Source: Tessaracoccus lacteus
Lineage (GTDB): Bacteria; Actinomycetota; Actinomycetes; Propionibacteriales; Propionibacteriaceae
Assembly (NCBI RefSeq): GCF_029917005.1
Contig: NZ_CP123967.1
Location: 2,666,001 to 2,730,000 of the forward strand
DNA length: 64,000 bases
Reading direction: 5' to 3'
A program made the position numbers and the translations under genes. Positions 8,501-17,296 of the stretch are shown here, in pieces; the first letter of the stretch is position 1, and the number at the start of each line of letters is the position of its first letter. Under the pieces are notes generated by a model. The model made no database searches and was not told the DNA's origin. It was given only the letters and a program-made list of their open reading frames with translations.

Positions 8501-9853
8501 ATGCCCAGGCATCACGTGGTAATCATCGGATCCGGGTTCGGAGGGCTCTTCGCCGCCAAGGCACTGAAGCGCGCGGACGTCGATGTGACTCTGATCGCAC
8601 GGACGACCAGCCACCTCTTCCAGCCGCTGCTCTACCAGGTGGCCACCGGCATGCTGTCGGCCGGCGACATCGCCCCGCCCACTCGCGAGATCCTCCGCCA
8701 CCAGAAGAACGCCCGGGTCCTGCTCGGCCTCGTCGACGACATCGACCTGGCGAACAAGGTCGTGAAGTGGCGTTTCCACAATGACTTCCAGGAGACGAGC
8801 TACGACTCCCTCATCGTCGCGGCGGGAGCCGGCCAGTCCTACTTCGGCAACGACCACTTCGCCACCTTCGCCCCCGGCATGAAGACCATCGACGACGCGT
8901 TGGAGCTGCGCTCACGCATCCTGCAGTCCTTCGAGCTCGCCGAGTTCGCGTCTCCGGAGGAACGCCGCCGCCTGCTCACCTTCGTCGTGGTCGGCGCAGG
9001 CCCGACCGGCGTGGAGATGGCAGGCCAGATCCGGGAGCTGGCGAGCTCGACGCTGCGCGAGAGCTTCCGCTCGTACGATCCGGCTTCGGCGCGGGTCATC
9101 CTGCTCGACGGGGCCAAGCAGGTCCTTCCGCCCTTCGGCCCGGAGCTCGGCGCCAAGACGCAGAAGGTGCTGGAGAAGCTCGGCGTCGAGGTGCAGCTGG
9201 AGAGCATCGTCACGGACCTCGACAACGAGGGCCTCACCGTGCGCAGGGCCGACGGCAGCGTCGAACACATCGAGTCGGCCTGCAAGGTATGGGCGGCCGG
9301 CGTGCAGGGCTCCGAGCTCGGCAAGACGATCGCCGAGCAGTCCGGTGCCGAGTTGGACCGTGCCGGCCGCGTCGTGGTCGGCGACGACCTGAGCATCCCC
9401 GGCCACCCCGAGGTGTTCGTGCTCGGAGACATGGCCGCGATCCCTGGCGTCCCTGGAGTGGCCCAGGGCGCCATCCAGAGCGCGCGCTACGCCGCGAAGG
9501 TGTTGATCTCCCGCCTCGACCACACCCCCGACCCGGGGCCTTTCAGATACAAGGACAAGGGCTCCATGGCGACCATCGCCAAGTTCGACGCCGTCGCGCT
9601 GGTGGGGCGGTTCAAGCTCACGGGCTTCATCGCCTGGGCCGCCTGGCTCTTCCTGCATCTGCTCTACATCGCGGGCTTCAAGCAGCGCATCACGACACTG
9701 CTGTCCTGGTTCATCACCTTTGTCAGCAACGGAAGATCACAGCTCGCGGTCACAAACCAGATGATGGTCGGTAGGTTGGCCCTCGAGAAGCTCGGCACGC
9801 ACTCGTCAGGCAAGCTGTTCCAGGGCGAGGAAGTGACGCCACCGAAGGAGTAA
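8501..9853 (+). CDS. ndh: Type II NADH dehydrogenase (NADH:quinone oxidoreductase)
   Basis: This 450-aa flavoprotein oxidizes NADH and reduces menaquinone at the inner face of the membrane without pumping protons. It has an FAD-binding dinucleotide fold at the N terminus (IIGSGFGGLFAAKAL) and a second, NADH-binding fold (FVVVGAGPTGVEMAGQI, ~residues 160-180). A late FAD motif (VFVLGDMAAIPGVPGVAQGAIQ, residues ~305-325) and two short hydrophobic C-terminal helices (FIAWAAWLFLHLLYI) complete the pattern. AAGGAG lies six bases before the ATG. A doxX gene follows five bases later in the same operon. MenB elsewhere in the window supports menaquinone as the acceptor. Confidence 0.92.
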   Translation: MPRHHVVIIGSGFGGLFAAKALKRADVDVTLIARTTSHLFQPLLYQVATGMLSAGDIAPPTREILRHQKNARVLLGLVDDIDLANKVVKWRFHNDFQETSYDSLIVAAGAGQSYFGNDHFATFAPGMKTIDDALELRSRILQSFELAEFASPEERRRLLTFVVVGAGPTGVEMAGQIRELASSTLRESFRSYDPASARVILLDGAKQVLPPFGPELGAKTQKVLEKLGVEVQLESIVTDLDNEGLTVRRADGSVEHIESACKVWAAGVQGSELGKTIAEQSGAELDRAGRVVVGDDLSIPGHPEVFVLGDMAAIPGVPGVAQGAIQSARYAAKVLISRLDHTPDPGPFRYKDKGSMATIAKFDAVALVGRFKLTGFIAWAAWLFLHLLYIAGFKQRITTLLSWFITFVSNGRSQLAVTNQMMVGRLALEKLGTHSSGKLFQGEEVTPPKE

Positions 9854-9858
9854 CCAGG

Positions 9859-10314
9859 ATGCAGACCTTCCTCAGGGTCGTCCGCGACATCGCACTGCTC
9901 GCGTCACGCATCGTCGCAGGGCTCACGCTCGTGGCGCACGGCTGGCACCGCTGGCAGGTGTCCGGACTCGAGGCGCAGGTCACCATCCTGGCCGACGCGG
10001 GACTCCCTGCCGCGCAGGGGCTCGTCGTCACCACCATCGCCTTCGAGCTGATCGGCGGCGTCCTCCTGGTCTTCGGGTTGGCGACGCCGCTCATCGGGCT
10101 CGGCATGGTCGTGCTCAACGTCACCGTGATCCTCACGGTCCGCGAGCACGCGGGCTTCTACCTCACGGCGGGGGGTTGGGAGTACAACGCGATGCAGGCC
10201 GCGATGGGCCTGGTGTTCCTGACGCACGGCTCGGGGCGCGCCGGCCTGGACAATCTGTTCATCCGACCGGCCGGAGATCAGGAGCCCCTCATCGAGACCG
10301 AACCGGCGTCCTGA
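9859..10314 (+). CDS. DoxX-family membrane protein
   Basis: This is a 151-aa protein with four transmembrane segments. It fits the DoxX fold: LVAHGWHRW after the first helix, FELIGGVLLVFGLATPLIGLGM in the middle, and an N-terminal amphipathic helix. Family members are linked to respiratory chains and redox membrane complexes, but their activity is poorly defined. It follows ndh by five bases with CCAGG upstream of the ATG, so the two are almost certainly co-transcribed and may share a role at the quinone pool. Confidence 0.82.
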   Translation: MQTFLRVVRDIALLASRIVAGLTLVAHGWHRWQVSGLEAQVTILADAGLPAAQGLVVTTIAFELIGGVLLVFGLATPLIGLGMVVLNVTVILTVREHAGFYLTAGGWEYNAMQAAMGLVFLTHGSGRAGLDNLFIRPAGDQEPLIETEPAS

Positions 10315-10381
10315 GCAACTGACAGGTAAGACACAGGTTGGGCATAGCCTGTGAACACGCTGAGATGAAAAGGTGGGCCTC

Positions 10382-11110
10382 ATGGCCATGACAGAACCCC
10401 TCAGCCGCCCCGACGGGACCCCCATCCGCATCCTCGCGGTCGACGACGAGCCGAGCCTCATCGAGCTCCTCGCCATGGCCATGCGATACGAGGGCTGGGA
10501 GGTCCACACGGCCAGCTCCGGCACTGACGCCGTGAAGGCGGCGCGCGAGGTACAGCCCGATGCGCTCGTGCTGGACATGATGCTGCCCGATTTCGACGGG
10601 CTCGAGGTGATGCGCCGTGTGCGCACCGAGCAACCGGACGTGCCGGTGATCTTCCTCACGGCGAAGGACGGTGTCAGCGACCGGATCGCCGGCCTCACGG
10701 CGGGCGGTGACGACTACGTCACCAAGCCGTTCTCGCTGGAGGAGGTCATCGCTCGGCTCCGGGGCCTGCTCCGTCGCTCGGGCGCGACGACAGTTCGCCC
10801 CGACACCCAGATCGTCGTCGGGGATCTGATCCTCGACGAGGACTCCCATGAGGTCACGAGGGCCGGGGACCATATCCACCTGACCGCGACGGAGTTCGAG
10901 CTGCTGCGGTTCCTGATGCGCAACCCGAAGCGGGTCCTGTCGAAGGCACAGATCCTCGACCGGGTCTGGAACTACGACTTCGGTGGGCAGGCCAACGTCG
11001 TCGAGCTGTACATCTCCTACCTGCGCAAGAAGATCGACGCGGGCCGGGAGCCCATGATCCACACCATGCGCGGGGCCGGCTACGTGCTCCGCCCGGCCGC
11101 CGGTCAGTGA
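10382..11110 (+). CDS. OmpR/PhoB-family response regulator
   Basis: The receiver domain (residues ~15-130) has the acidic pair VDDEP, the phospho-acceptor Asp in LVLDMMLPDFDG, the Thr/Ser in FLTAKD and the Lys in YVTKPFSLEE. The C-terminal winged helix (residues ~145-240) has the Trans_reg_C signatures LTATEFELLRFLMRNP, RVWNYDF, VVELYISYLRKKID and TMRGAGYVLRP. The ATG at 10382 is better spaced from AAAAGG than the GTG at 10373. The gene overlaps the downstream kinase gene by four bases (GTGA). It resembles the TrcR/MprA-like regulators of actinobacteria. The stimulus and targets are not evident. Confidence 0.92.
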   Translation: MAMTEPLSRPDGTPIRILAVDDEPSLIELLAMAMRYEGWEVHTASSGTDAVKAAREVQPDALVLDMMLPDFDGLEVMRRVRTEQPDVPVIFLTAKDGVSDRIAGLTAGGDDYVTKPFSLEEVIARLRGLLRRSGATTVRPDTQIVVGDLILDEDSHEVTRAGDHIHLTATEFELLRFLMRNPKRVLSKAQILDRVWNYDFGGQANVVELYISYLRKKIDAGREPMIHTMRGAGYVLRPAAGQ

Positions 11111-12570
11111 GCATGCGCCGCGGTTCGCTCGCATCGCAGCTGCTGCCGCGGCTCGTCGTCACCGTCGCCGTCATGGCGGTGCTTCTGTGCCTCACGACGC
11201 TGTTCGGCGCCCACGCGATCCTGATGTCGCAGCTCGACACCGAGCTGGACTCGACCCAGGCCAGGCAGGCGCGCGGCTTCGACCGCCCCGGATTCGGTGA
11301 CTCCGTGCCCGGCATCGACGCGGCCGGCGTGCGGGTCGGCACGGTGATGGCCGTCGAGCTGAGCAACGGCACCGCGCTGGCCGGCCGTCTGGCCGACGCC
11401 ACCAGCGCCGGGGTCGCGACCACGGTCGAGCCCCTGTCCGACACCGCGGTGGAGGAGCTCCTGGCGGTCCGGGGCGACGGCGAGAAGTACACGCTGACGC
11501 TGACCGGCTACGGCGAGTTCCGCGTCGAGGCGCGGGCGACCTCGCAGGGTGGAACCATCATCATCGGCCTGCCGACCTCCGAGATCAACCGGTCCCTGCT
11601 GTGGCTCGGCATCTTCGCCGGCAGCGTCTCGCTCGTCGCCATCGGCGCGACCGCGCTGGTCACCCGGGAGGTGCTCGGCCGCGCTACCGGCCCGTTGGTT
11701 GCCCTGACGAACACCGCCACCGAGGTCAGCCAGCTGGAGCTGGAGCGCGGCGCCGTCGACGTGCCGCGAGTCGAGGACTCTCAGCAGCCGGACACGAACG
11801 AGGTCTCCCGCCTGGCCACCGCCTTCAACCACATGCTCGACCGCGTCGAGAGCGCCCTGACTGCCCGCGAGGCGTCCGAGGTCAAGCTCCGTCGCTTCGT
11901 CGCCGACGCCTCGCACGAGCTCCGCAACCCGCTGGCGGCGATCCGCGGCTACGCCGAGTTGGCCCAGCGCGCCCCGGAGGGACAGGATCCGGCCTTCGCG
12001 CTCGGCCGGATCGACGCTGAGGCCAAGCGGATGAGCAAGCTGGTCGGCGACCTGCTGATGCTGGCACGGCTCGACTCGGACAAGCAGGTCGAGCCCCGCC
12101 CCGTCGACGCCGTCGAGGTCGTCCTCAACGCCGTCAGCGACTCGCAGGCCGCCAGTCGCGACCACGCGTGGCTGCTCGCACTGCCGGATTCCGAGGTCAC
12201 CGTGCTCGCCGACGCTGATCAGCTTCATCAGGTCATGGTCAATCTGCTGTCCAACGCCCGCACGCACACGCCCGCCGGCACGACCGTGCGCACCTCCGTG
12301 CACACGCGCGAGGGTCGCGCCGTGATCGAGGTCTCCGACGACGGCCCCGGCATTCCACCCGAGACGCTCCCCCACGTGTTCGAGCGCTTCTCCCGCGCCG
12401 ACGACGCCCGCGCGCATTCAGCAGCCCACTCGACGGGCCTAGGCCTGGCCATCGTCCGCGCCGTTGTCGAGGGATTCGGTGGCAGCGCCACCGTCTCCTC
12501 CGCCCCGGGCGCGACCACCTTCCGCGTGGAGCTCCCGCTCGCCCCGCGGCCGCCGGTCGCCGCTCACTGA
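11107..12570 (+). CDS. Sensor histidine kinase
   Basis: This 487-aa protein has two transmembrane helices (~residues 12-42 and 160-185) around a ~115-residue extracytoplasmic sensor region, followed by HAMP, HisKA and HATPase domains. The phospho-acceptor box is ASHELRNPLAAIRGY. The catalytic boxes are NLLSNARTH (N), DDGPGIP (G1), FERFSR (F) and GLGLAIV (G2). It starts at a GTG that overlaps the regulator's stop codon, so the pair is translationally coupled. The domain order matches TrcS/PrrB-like kinases. The ligand is unknown. Confidence 0.92.
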   Translation: MSMRRGSLASQLLPRLVVTVAVMAVLLCLTTLFGAHAILMSQLDTELDSTQARQARGFDRPGFGDSVPGIDAAGVRVGTVMAVELSNGTALAGRLADATSAGVATTVEPLSDTAVEELLAVRGDGEKYTLTLTGYGEFRVEARATSQGGTIIIGLPTSEINRSLLWLGIFAGSVSLVAIGATALVTREVLGRATGPLVALTNTATEVSQLELERGAVDVPRVEDSQQPDTNEVSRLATAFNHMLDRVESALTAREASEVKLRRFVADASHELRNPLAAIRGYAELAQRAPEGQDPAFALGRIDAEAKRMSKLVGDLLMLARLDSDKQVEPRPVDAVEVVLNAVSDSQAASRDHAWLLALPDSEVTVLADADQLHQVMVNLLSNARTHTPAGTTVRTSVHTREGRAVIEVSDDGPGIPPETLPHVFERFSRADDARAHSAAHSTGLGLAIVRAVVEGFGGSATVSSAPGATTFRVELPLAPRPPVAAH

Positions 12571-12590
12571 ACCGGGTTCCGCGCACAAAC

Positions 12591-12643
12591 ATGCCTATAC
12601 CGGGGCTGCTGCTCCCATGTTGCAGCTGGCCCGAAATAGGCAT
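12591..12643 (+). other. Long imperfect stem-loop in the gap after the kinase gene
   Basis: In the 349-bp gap 12571-12919 the arms ATGCCTAT (12591-12598) and ATAGGCAT (12636-12643) are perfect complements. Further pairing inward is possible (CGGG with CCCG, then GCTGC with GCAGC) around a short loop. There is no U-tract, so it is not a classical terminator. A second small repeat, GCTCAC-N5-GTGAGC at 12848-12864, lies about 55 bp before deoC and could be an operator. I see no convincing gene in the gap. Confidence 0.4.
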
Positions 12644-12919
12644 TGTTATGCCGGAAGGGGGAACCGGAGGGACTCAGGGAATGGGGCCGCCGAGGCAACG
12701 TTGCTTCTTGTTCCACTTCGTCCAGGTGCCATCAACTGCTTCCTCACGGTCCGAGCCGGTCTCCCTTGCGCCAGCTGAGTAACCCTAGACACTCAACCTC
12801 GATTCGGCCAGCTCTCGAACTAATCTCTTTTCAGAATGCCGGCCGACGCTCACCCGGAGTGAGCGATGCCCCCGCGGTAGCCTTGGGGGACTGTCACCAT
12901 CCCTTCACTTGGAGTCCGC

Positions 12920-13588
12920 ATGGAGATCACCCGCACCGCCCTGGCCAAGATGGTCGACCACACGCTGCTGAAGACCGACGCGACACATGCGCAGATCTCC
13001 GCGCTCGTGGCCGAGGCCCGGGAGCTGGGCACCTTCTCGATCTGCGTGTCGCCGTCGATGCTGCCGATCACCGATGAACTCGGCGAGGTCAAGGTCGCCA
13101 CCGTGTGCGGCTTCCCCTCCGGCAACCACACCCCCGCCGCCAAGGCCGCCGAGGCCGCGGAGTCCTCCAAGCTCGGCGCCGATGAGGTGGACATGGTCAT
13201 CAACATCGGCCTGCTCAAGGAGGGGCGCGCCGACCTCGTCGAGGCCGAGATCGCGGCCGTCCGCCAGGCGACCTCCGGCCTGCTGAAGGTCATCATCGAG
13301 TCCGCTGCCCTGACCGACGAGGAGATCGTCGCCGCCTGTAAGGCCGCCGAGGCCGCCGGTGCCGACTACGTCAAGACCTCCACCGGCTTCCACCCCGCGG
13401 GCGGCGCCTCCGTGCACGCAGTCGAACTGATGGCCGCCACCGTCGGCGGTCGCCTCGGAGTCAAGGCCTCCGGCGGCATCCGCGACTACGCCACCGCCAA
13501 CGCGATGGTCGAGGCCGGCGCCACGCGCCTGGGCCTGTCCGGCACGCGCGCCGTCCTCGACGGCTCCACCGACGACGGCGACTACTGA
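12920..13588 (+). CDS. deoC: Deoxyribose-phosphate aldolase
   Basis: This 222-aa class I aldolase cleaves 2-deoxyribose 5-phosphate to glyceraldehyde 3-phosphate and acetaldehyde in deoxynucleoside breakdown. The Schiff-base Lys is in DYVKTSTGF (~residue 153), and the proton-relay Lys is in [11 protein letters not shown] (~180). The substrate acid DHTLL, the Cys-containing CVSPS, VCGFPSG and EVDMVINIG complete the family pattern. Length is normal. The start follows GGAG. It stands alone, and the IS110 element lies 40 bp after its stop, so it has no downstream partner. Confidence 0.95.
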   Translation: MEITRTALAKMVDHTLLKTDATHAQISALVAEARELGTFSICVSPSMLPITDELGEVKVATVCGFPSGNHTPAAKAAEAAESSKLGADEVDMVINIGLLKEGRADLVEAEIAAVRQATSGLLKVIIESAALTDEEIVAACKAAEAAGADYVKTSTGFHPAGGASVHAVELMAATVGGRLGVKASGGIRDYATANAMVEAGATRLGLSGTRAVLDGSTDDGDY

Positions 13589-13653
13589 GCAGGCCGTTCC
13601 GCCTCGCTCCGCTCGGCGCCCTTCGACGCTGATACTTGTTAGGTCCTCGTCTC

Positions 13654-13832
13654 GGCGGGGTGTGGCTCTCCCTTCGACTGACTTCGTGTCTTGGGTTTGA
13701 TCTGTCCACTCCGCCCGGGGCGGGGACACATTCTCGGAGTCCTGCCCGGGGACCCGTGGCATGTCTTGATAGGAGCCTGGGGCTTGATTGGCAAGCCGCC
13801 GTCAGCGTCCTGACTGCCTGGTCCCCGAGCAG
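13654..13832 (+). ncRNA. Candidate IS110 bridge (seek) RNA with target and donor loops
   Basis: There are two stem-loops in the 5' non-coding end. Loop 1 is closed by GGCGGGGTG (13654-13662) pairing with CACTCCGCC (13707-13715). It contains CCCTTCGAC (13670-13678), identical to the last nine bases of the left target flank, and CTTG (13690-13693), complementary to CAAG at the right junction. Loop 2 is closed by CTGC-cc-GGGGACC (13742-13754) with GGTCCCC-ga-GCAG (13820-13832). It contains ATAGGAGC (13769-13776), identical to the element's right end (15079-15086), and TCAGC (13802-13806), complementary to its left end GCTGA. This order (target loop then donor loop, left guide then right guide) is that of IS110 bridge RNAs such as that of IS621. 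RNA ends and expression are inferred. Confidence 0.8.
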
Positions 13833-13863
13833 GTGTCACCCCCCTTGAAAGGCGACACCTCAC

Positions 13864-15072
13864 ATGATGCCAACCCATCCATCCACAGTGGTAGCGGGAG
13901 TCGATACCCATCTCGCCACCCACCACGTCGCGGTCCTCGACCACACCACCGGGGCACTCCTCGGCGACCTGGAGATCGAGACCAGTCTCACCGGGTACCG
14001 CCAGCTGCTGGACTTCGTCACTTCGTTCGGGACGGTCGCACTGGTCGGGGTCGAGGGAACCTCGTCGTATGGGGCGGGCCTGTCCCGGTTCCTGACCCGG
14101 GCCGGGATCGCAGTGCGTGAGGTGATCCGCCCGAAACGCGCCGCCCGCAGACTCCATGGCAAGACCGACCCGTTGGACGCGATCCTGGCCGCCCGCACCC
14201 TCCTGACCGGCGAGACCCTCCCCCTGCCGAAACCCGGCACCGGCAATGTTGAAGCGATCCGGGTCCTCCTGACGGCGCGGGAGTCCGCGGTCAAGGCCCG
14301 CACCCAGGCCATCGTCCAACTCAAAAGCCTGCTCGTGACCGCCCCGGACCAGGTCCGCGACACCTACCGCCGACTCACTGGGAAGGCCCTCCACGCGAAG
14401 CTGGCCGCCTGCCGACCCCACGGCCCCGTCGACCAGTCCTCCACCATGACCGCGCTGCGGTCCCTGGCGCGACGGATCCGTGACCTCGACGACGAGATCA
14501 ACCTCCTCAACCCCCAGCTGCAGACCCTGGTCGCCCAGACAGCACCCGGCGTCCTCGATCTCGTCGGGGTCGGGGTGATCTCCGCCGCCCAACTGCTGGT
14601 CACCGTCGGCGACGACCCGACCCGGATCCACTCGAAGGCAGCGTTCGCGAAACTCTGCGGCGTCGCCCCGATCCCCGCCTCCTCCGGCAAAACCCACCGG
14701 ATGCGCCTCAACCGCGGCGGAGACCGACGCGCGAACCGGGCCCTACACACCATCGCCCTGGCCAGAGCCCGCATCGATCCTGACACGATCGCCTACCTCG
14801 CGAAGAAACAAGCAGAAGGCAAAACCCGCCGCGAAGCGACCCGCTGCCTCAAGCGCTACATCTCCCACCTGATCATCACCGCGATCTGGACCCCACCCGT
14901 GGTCCCACCCATCAACGACCTCAGACCCCTCCGCCACGCCAAAGGCCTCACCACCACCCAAGCCGGCCACGCACTCGGCGTCTGGCCAGCCCGCATCTCC
15001 GGCATCGAACGCGGAACACTGCGCAACGACACCCTCACCACCCGCTACAGAGAATGGCTCACAACCGCTTGA
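13864..15072 (+). CDS. IS110-family transposase (DEDD recombinase) with a C-terminal HTH-like extension
   Basis: The 402-aa protein has the N-terminal RuvC-like DEDD domain: GVDTH (first Asp), VGVEGTSSYG (Glu) and HGKTDPLDAILAA (the Asp pair). The Transposase_20 domain (residues ~220-330) contains PGVLDLVGVGVISAAQLL and carries the serine nucleophile motif PIPASSGKT. After the normal end there is an additional segment (residues ~355-402: RHAKGLTTTQAGHALGVWPA, then RISGIERG) that looks like an XRE-type helix-turn-helix, which most IS110 proteins lack. The start is uncertain by one codon (ATGATG). Hairpin AGGTGTC/GACACCT (13831-13860) encloses AAAGG just before the start and may limit translation. 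Confidence 0.92.
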   Translation: MMPTHPSTVVAGVDTHLATHHVAVLDHTTGALLGDLEIETSLTGYRQLLDFVTSFGTVALVGVEGTSSYGAGLSRFLTRAGIAVREVIRPKRAARRLHGKTDPLDAILAARTLLTGETLPLPKPGTGNVEAIRVLLTARESAVKARTQAIVQLKSLLVTAPDQVRDTYRRLTGKALHAKLAACRPHGPVDQSSTMTALRSLARRIRDLDDEINLLNPQLQTLVAQTAPGVLDLVGVGVISAAQLLVTVGDDPTRIHSKAAFAKLCGVAPIPASSGKTHRMRLNRGGDRRANRALHTIALARARIDPDTIAYLAKKQAEGKTRREATRCLKRYISHLIITAIWTPPVVPPINDLRPLRHAKGLTTTQAGHALGVWPARISGIERGTLRNDTLTTRYREWLTTA

Positions 15073-15089
15073 CACCACATAGGAGCATC

Positions 15090-15315
15090 AAGCTCAGGGA
15101 ACCGGGTCGTTGAGCCTGTCGAAACGCCCTGAGCGCAGCGAAGGGGAACAGGTGGCGTCTGGCTCAGGGAACCGGGTCGTTGAGCCTGTCGAAACGCCCT
15201 GAGCGCAGCAAAGGGGAACAGGTGGCGCCTGGCTCAGGGAACCGGGTCGTTGAGCCTGTCGAAACGCCCTGAGCGCAGCGAAGGGGAACAGGTGGCGTCT
15301 GGCTCAGGGAACCGG
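15090..15315. repeat. Three 70-bp tandem copies of a REP-like repeat
   Basis: The unit CTCAGGGAACCGGGTCGTTG followed by AGCCTGTCGAAACGCCCTGA and a short linker recurs at 15093, 15163 and 15233, with a partial fourth copy at 15303. Arms such as CTGTCGAA...CCCTGAGCGCAGCG can fold back on each other. It belongs to the dispersed family also present at 42.0, 54.8 and 62.8 kb. The IS110 element has split its left-most copy. Confidence 0.9.
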
Positions 15316-15326
15316 CCACGGAGCGG

Positions 15327-17213
15327 CTACCGCGCGTCGGCGTCGTCGAACTGCGTCGAGTACAGCGTCGCGTAGTGACCGCCGGCGGCCAGCAGCTCTT
15401 CATGCGTGCCGGACTCGACGACGCGCCCGGCCTCGACGACGAGGATCCGGTCCGCGTGGCGCACCGTCGAGAGGCGGTGGGCGATGACGATCGACGTGCG
15501 GCCCTCCCGCGCGGTGTCCAGGGCTACCTGCACGGCGGCCTCCGACTCCGAGTCCAGGTGCGCCGTCGCCTCATCCAGCACCAGGATCGGCGGTGCCTTC
15601 AGCAGCAGCCGGGCGATCGCGAAGCGCTGACGCTCGCCGCCGCTCAGCCGGTAGCCGCGCTCCCCGACGACGGTGTCGAGCCCGTCGGGCAGGCGGCGGA
15701 CGAGGTCGGCGATCTGCGCGGACTCCAGCGCCCGCCACAGGTCCTCATCCGTGGCCGACGGCTTCGCATAGCGCAGGTTCGCGCCGACGGTGTCGTGGAA
15801 CAGGTGGGCGTCCTGCGTGACGTAGCCGACCTCGTCCTGCAGCGACGCCAGCTGCAGCTCGCGCACATCGGTCCCGGCCACCTGCACGCTGCCCGAATCG
15901 ACGTCGTACAGCCGCGACACCAGGTGTGTGATCGTGGTCTTCCCCGACCCAGAGTGACCGACGAGCGCCACGGTCTGGCCAGGCCGCGCCTCGAAGCTGA
16001 TCCCCTTGAGCACCGGCTCCGACGGCGTCTCCTGCACCGCGGCAGCGGGCTCCAGCGACGGCAGCGAGACCTCCCGGGCGTCGGGATAGGTGAACACGAC
16101 GTCGGTGAACCGCACGCTCGGCGGCCCGGAGACCGGTCGGGCGTCGGGGGCGTCGACGATCAGCGGCGTGAGGTCGAGCACCTCGAACACCCGCTCGAAG
16201 CTGACCAGGGCACTCATCACGTCGACGCGGAGGCTTGCGAGCTGCATCAGCGGCCCGTACAGGCGGGCCAGCAGCGCCACCAGCGCCGTCAACGTGCCGA
16301 CGGTGAGCTGCCCCGAGATGGCCGACAGCCCGCCGAAGCCGTAGAACACGGACGTGGCCAGGGCCCCGACCAGCGTCAGGGCCGTCATGAACACCCGGGA
16401 GATCATGGCGATCCTGACGCCGCTGTCGGCCACGGCGCGCGCGGGCCGCGCGAAGGTGGCCTGCTCTGTGGCATGGTCGCCGAACAGCTTCACGAGCAGC
16501 GCCCCCGAGACGGAGAAGCGCTCCGTCATCGTCGCCGACATCTCCGCCTGCTCCTGCATGCGGTCGCGCGACAGGTCCGCGAGCTGCGACCCGATCCGGC
16601 TTGCGGGGACCATGAACACCGGCAGTAGGACCAGCGCCGCCAGCGTCAGCGGCCACGACAGCGCGAGCATCGACGCGAGCACCAGCACCAGCGTCACCGC
16701 GTTGGACACCAGCGTGGACAGCGTCGACGTGAACGCCTGCTGGGCCCCGGTGACGTCCGACTGGAGCCGCGAGACGAGTTTGCCGGTGTGCGAGCGGGAG
16801 AAGAACGCGAGCGGCATCCGCATCACGTGGTCGTAGATCTCGACGCGCATGCGGAAGATCAGGTCTTCGCCGATCCGGGCCGAGCACCAGCGCTCGAGGA
16901 TGCTGACGGCCGCGGACAGCAGCGCCATCACCGCTACCACCACGGACAGGGTGACGACGAGGCCGCGGTCGCCGGCCAGCACGCCGTCGTCGATGATCCG
17001 CTGGAAGAGCAGCAGCGGGACCACGGACAGCGTGCTCCCCGCGACGGTGGCGACGAGGAACACCACGATCATGCCCGTGAACGGTGCACCGTAGGCGATG
17101 ACCCTCCGTGCCGTGCCGCGGTCGATCTTCGCGTGCGCGATCTCAGGATCGGCCGCCAGGCGGCCGAGCACCCGTCCGCCGCCCCTGAATCCCCCGCCGT
17201 GCCCGACACTCAT
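15327..17213 (-). CDS. ABC exporter, fused permease and ATPase
   Basis: The 628-aa half-transporter has a six-helix membrane domain (residues ~40-330) with the coupling-helix region [18 protein letters not shown]. An ATPase domain (residues ~380-620) follows. Walker A is GHSGSGKTT, the Q-loop is [11 protein letters not shown], the signature is [16 protein letters not shown], Walker B is [12 protein letters not shown] and the H-loop is [14 protein letters not shown]. It should work as a homodimeric lipid or drug exporter of the MsbA/LmrA type. GGAGG precedes the ATG by seven bases. It stands alone, and its substrate cannot be read from the sequence. Confidence 0.92.
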   Translation of the reverse strand: MSVGHGGGFRGGGRVLGRLAADPEIAHAKIDRGTARRVIAYGAPFTGMIVVFLVATVAGSTLSVVPLLLFQRIIDDGVLAGDRGLVVTLSVVVAVMALLSAAVSILERWCSARIGEDLIFRMRVEIYDHVMRMPLAFFSRSHTGKLVSRLQSDVTGAQQAFTSTLSTLVSNAVTLVLVLASMLALSWPLTLAALVLLPVFMVPASRIGSQLADLSRDRMQEQAEMSATMTERFSVSGALLVKLFGDHATEQATFARPARAVADSGVRIAMISRVFMTALTLVGALATSVFYGFGGLSAISGQLTVGTLTALVALLARLYGPLMQLASLRVDVMSALVSFERVFEVLDLTPLIVDAPDARPVSGPPSVRFTDVVFTYPDAREVSLPSLEPAAAVQETPSEPVLKGISFEARPGQTVALVGHSGSGKTTITHLVSRLYDVDSGSVQVAGTDVRELQLASLQDEVGYVTQDAHLFHDTVGANLRYAKPSATDEDLWRALESAQIADLVRRLPDGLDTVVGERGYRLSGGERQRFAIARLLLKAPPILVLDEATAHLDSESEAAVQVALDTAREGRTSIVIAHRLSTVRHADRILVVEAGRVVESGTHEELLAAGGHYATLYSTQFDDADAR

Positions 17214-17296
17214 CCGCGCTCCTCCCTCCGACGCCGACGGCGTCCACTCTCCCCCATCTTCGCGCGCGCCGCGCCCGCGCCGGTAATGTTGCGGTC

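Larger units (their letters stand above)
13628..15089 (+). mobile_element. IS110-family element inserted in a REP-like repeat
   Basis: The left flank ends CGCTCGGCGCCCTTCGAC (to 13627) and the right flank begins AAGCTCAGGGAACCGGG (from 15090). Joined, they recreate the intact repeat seen at 54777-54815. The element therefore spans 13628-15089 with at most one shared base (C) at the junctions. It starts GCTGATAC and ends ATAGGAGCAT. There are no terminal inverted repeats and no target duplication, as usual for IS110. It encodes one DEDD transposase and a ~235-bp 5' non-coding region with two designed-looking loops. Confidence 0.85.

Noticed and set aside
12571..12919. Short ORFs between the kinase gene and deoC
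   Set aside because: They overlap each other in different frames, have no ribosome sites and no recognisable sequence.
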